From the NCBI RefSeq assembly GCF_902833225.1, contig NZ_CADFEI010000020.1, forward strand, positions 1 through 64,000: DNA of 64,000 bases, given 5' to 3'. The notes beneath the pieces are model-generated. The model made no database searches. It had not been told where the DNA came from and was given only the letters and a program-made list of their open reading frames with translations. Positions 63,209-64,000 of the stretch are shown here, one piece after another; within the stretch, counting starts at the first letter, position 1, and each line of letters opens with the position of its first letter. The position numbers and the translations under genes were made by a program. The stretch comes from Burkholderia sp. BCC1644. Its GTDB lineage: Bacteria > Pseudomonadota > Gammaproteobacteria > Burkholderiales > Burkholderiaceae.

Positions 63209-63227
63209 GAAAATGAGAATGGATATC
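63209..63227 (-). promoter_or_regulatory. Fur box candidate upstream of the PepSY gene
   Basis: GAAAATGAGAATGGATATC matches the 19-bp consensus GATAATGATAATCATTATC at 14 positions. It lies 67 bp above the PepSY ATG, in a short AT-rich patch. Confidence 0.65.
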
Positions 63228-63411
63228 ATTACATAAATCTATTGCAGGCTCAATCGGTCACGCTTCCCGGCGGCAGGCCGGGTTAGCGGAGGAATGCAGT
63301 CGATGTGCGCACGTTGCGATGAAATGCCGGCAGATAGACGGCATATGCCGCCAGAACGACCTTGCAAGGCCGAGACAGCATTTCGTAAGAAGCCGCGCGA
63401 CGCGGGCCCCT

Positions 63412-63729
63412 TCAGCGCAGCGGCGGCAGCGGAAAGCGCGGCGCGGCGTCGTCCGGCTCGGGCTCGGTGCGGTCGAGCGCGTACAGCCACGCGAGCAGAT
63501 CGGCGACGGCCTGATAGAGCTGCGGCGGAATCCGGTCGTCCAGATCGACCTGCATCAGCAGCGACACCATCTCCGGCGCCGTATGCACGTACAGCCCCGC
63601 ATCGCGGGCGCGCGCGACGATCATCTCGGCGAGCAGGCCGTAACCCTTCGCGACCACGCGTGGTGCCGTATCGCCGCCCTTCGGATCGTAGACGAGCGCG
63701 GCCGCGCGCTTGCGGGACGTCATGCTCAT
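63412..63729 (-). CDS. FlhB C-terminal-domain homologue (FhlB)
   Basis: 105 residues matching only the cytoplasmic domain of the flagellar export switch FlhB: AAALVYDPKGGDTAPRVVAK and GLLAEMIVARARDAGLYVH. FlhB normally cleaves itself at an NPTH site; here the position reads YDPK, so no self-cleavage is expected. The rest (PPQLYQAVADLLAWLYALDR) matches FlhB's last helices. It is coupled to the FliK-like gene by ATGA, which fits a role in hook-length or export switching. Confidence 0.85.
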   Translation of the reverse strand: MSMTSRKRAAALVYDPKGGDTAPRVVAKGYGLLAEMIVARARDAGLYVHTAPEMVSLLMQVDLDDRIPPQLYQAVADLLAWLYALDRTEPEPDDAAPRFPLPPLR

Positions 63730-64000
63730 CGCGGCGCCTCGTCGTCGGCCACCTGCGTCGGCTCGGCGCTGGCCGCCCCGCGCGCATACGCGGCGGCCGC
63801 CACCTGGGCCGCGAACAGGTCGAAGCCGTCCGGCCCGTCGTCGACCGCGCGGATCGACAGTCCGCCGACCTTGAGCCCCGATCCCTCGAGCCGCTGCCGC
63901 AGCGCCGCCTCGTTTCGCGTGAGGCGGTCGGCGCCCGTCTGGTTCGCGCGCAGCCGCGCGACGAGTTGCGTGCCGTTCAGCACGAGTTCCGCATCGACCG
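63726..64000 (-). CDS. fliK: C-terminal part of a FliK-like hook-length control protein (partial)
   Basis: The last ~90 codons are in the window; the gene continues past the right edge. ELVLNGTQLVARLRANQTGA and the glycine-rich turn GLKVGGLSIRAVDDG resemble the Flg_hook domain at the FliK C-terminus. The coupling to an FlhB-domain gene supports this. The tail (QVADDEAPR) is acidic. The call is from C-terminal similarity and context only. Confidence 0.6.
   Translation of the reverse strand, partial: VDAELVLNGTQLVARLRANQTGADRLTRNEAALRQRLEGSGLKVGGLSIRAVDDGPDGFDLFAAQVAAAAYARGAASAEPTQVADDEAPR

Overview
The window is GC-rich and densely coded. Its gene families and order (a full flg cluster with ycgR between flgJ and flgK, a Gram-negative general porin, pxpBCA, dppABCDF, HiPIP, a DUF3138-type outer-membrane protein) point to a Burkholderiales chromosome, most likely Burkholderia of the cepacia-complex type. 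This rests on reading the sequence; no database search was done. No rRNA, tRNA, insertion sequence, prophage or CRISPR array was seen. The region reads as core chromosome.

Layout. 1-4.6 kb (+): the end of a putrescine-type ABC permease, a DUF3138-type outer-membrane protein and two PuuB-like FAD oxidoreductases, a polyamine uptake and oxidation block. 4.6-9.6 kb: glutathione reductase (gor), a small acidic protein, a porin, a DUF1275 membrane protein and a small membrane-anchored protein. 9.6-13.1 kb: a two-gene chromate transporter with a divergent LysR regulator, then a RutG-like nucleobase permease. 13.4-28.0 kb: flagellar cluster, flgBCDEFGHIJ-ycgR-flgKL on the minus strand and flgA-flgM-flgN divergent on the plus strand. 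Three FliA (sigma-28) type promoters are readable, before flgM, flgK and ycgR. 28.2-38.8 kb: TLH-like GDSL phospholipase, M24 aminopeptidase P, XRE-cupin regulator, cca, a GST, an NDUFA9-like SDR, lytic transglycosylase slt, 5-formyl-THF cyclo-ligase and a MarR-like regulator. 38.9-41.5 kb: the 5-oxoprolinase operon pxpBCA. 42.0-48.9 kb: dppABCDF dipeptide transporter plus a TraB/GumN protein. 49.2-57.5 kb: MHS-type MFS transporter, HiPIP, LhgO-like oxidoreductase, MoxR-like AAA ATPase, nitroreductase, a secreted protein, an EEP-family hydrolase, a LysE exporter and ferredoxin-NADP reductase. 57.9-64 kb: NarL-type two-component pair, amino-acid permease, XdhC-like protein, PepSY membrane protein with a Fur-box-like site, and an FhlB/FliK-type flagellar pair cut by the window edge.

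The most striking feature is not a gene. Between flgM and flgN lies a ~300-bp element (27220-27520) made of a 31-bp perfect outer inverted repeat enclosing three further inverted-repeat arms. The four helices meet with no unpaired base between them, a closed four-way cloverleaf. Its position, starting two bases after the flgM stop and filling most of the flgM-flgN gap, suggests a structured RNA or mobile palindromic element that sets the FlgM:FlgN ratio. A second notable point is a terminator-like hairpin between the FliA promoter and the start of ycgR, a possible attenuator on the c-di-GMP flagellar brake.
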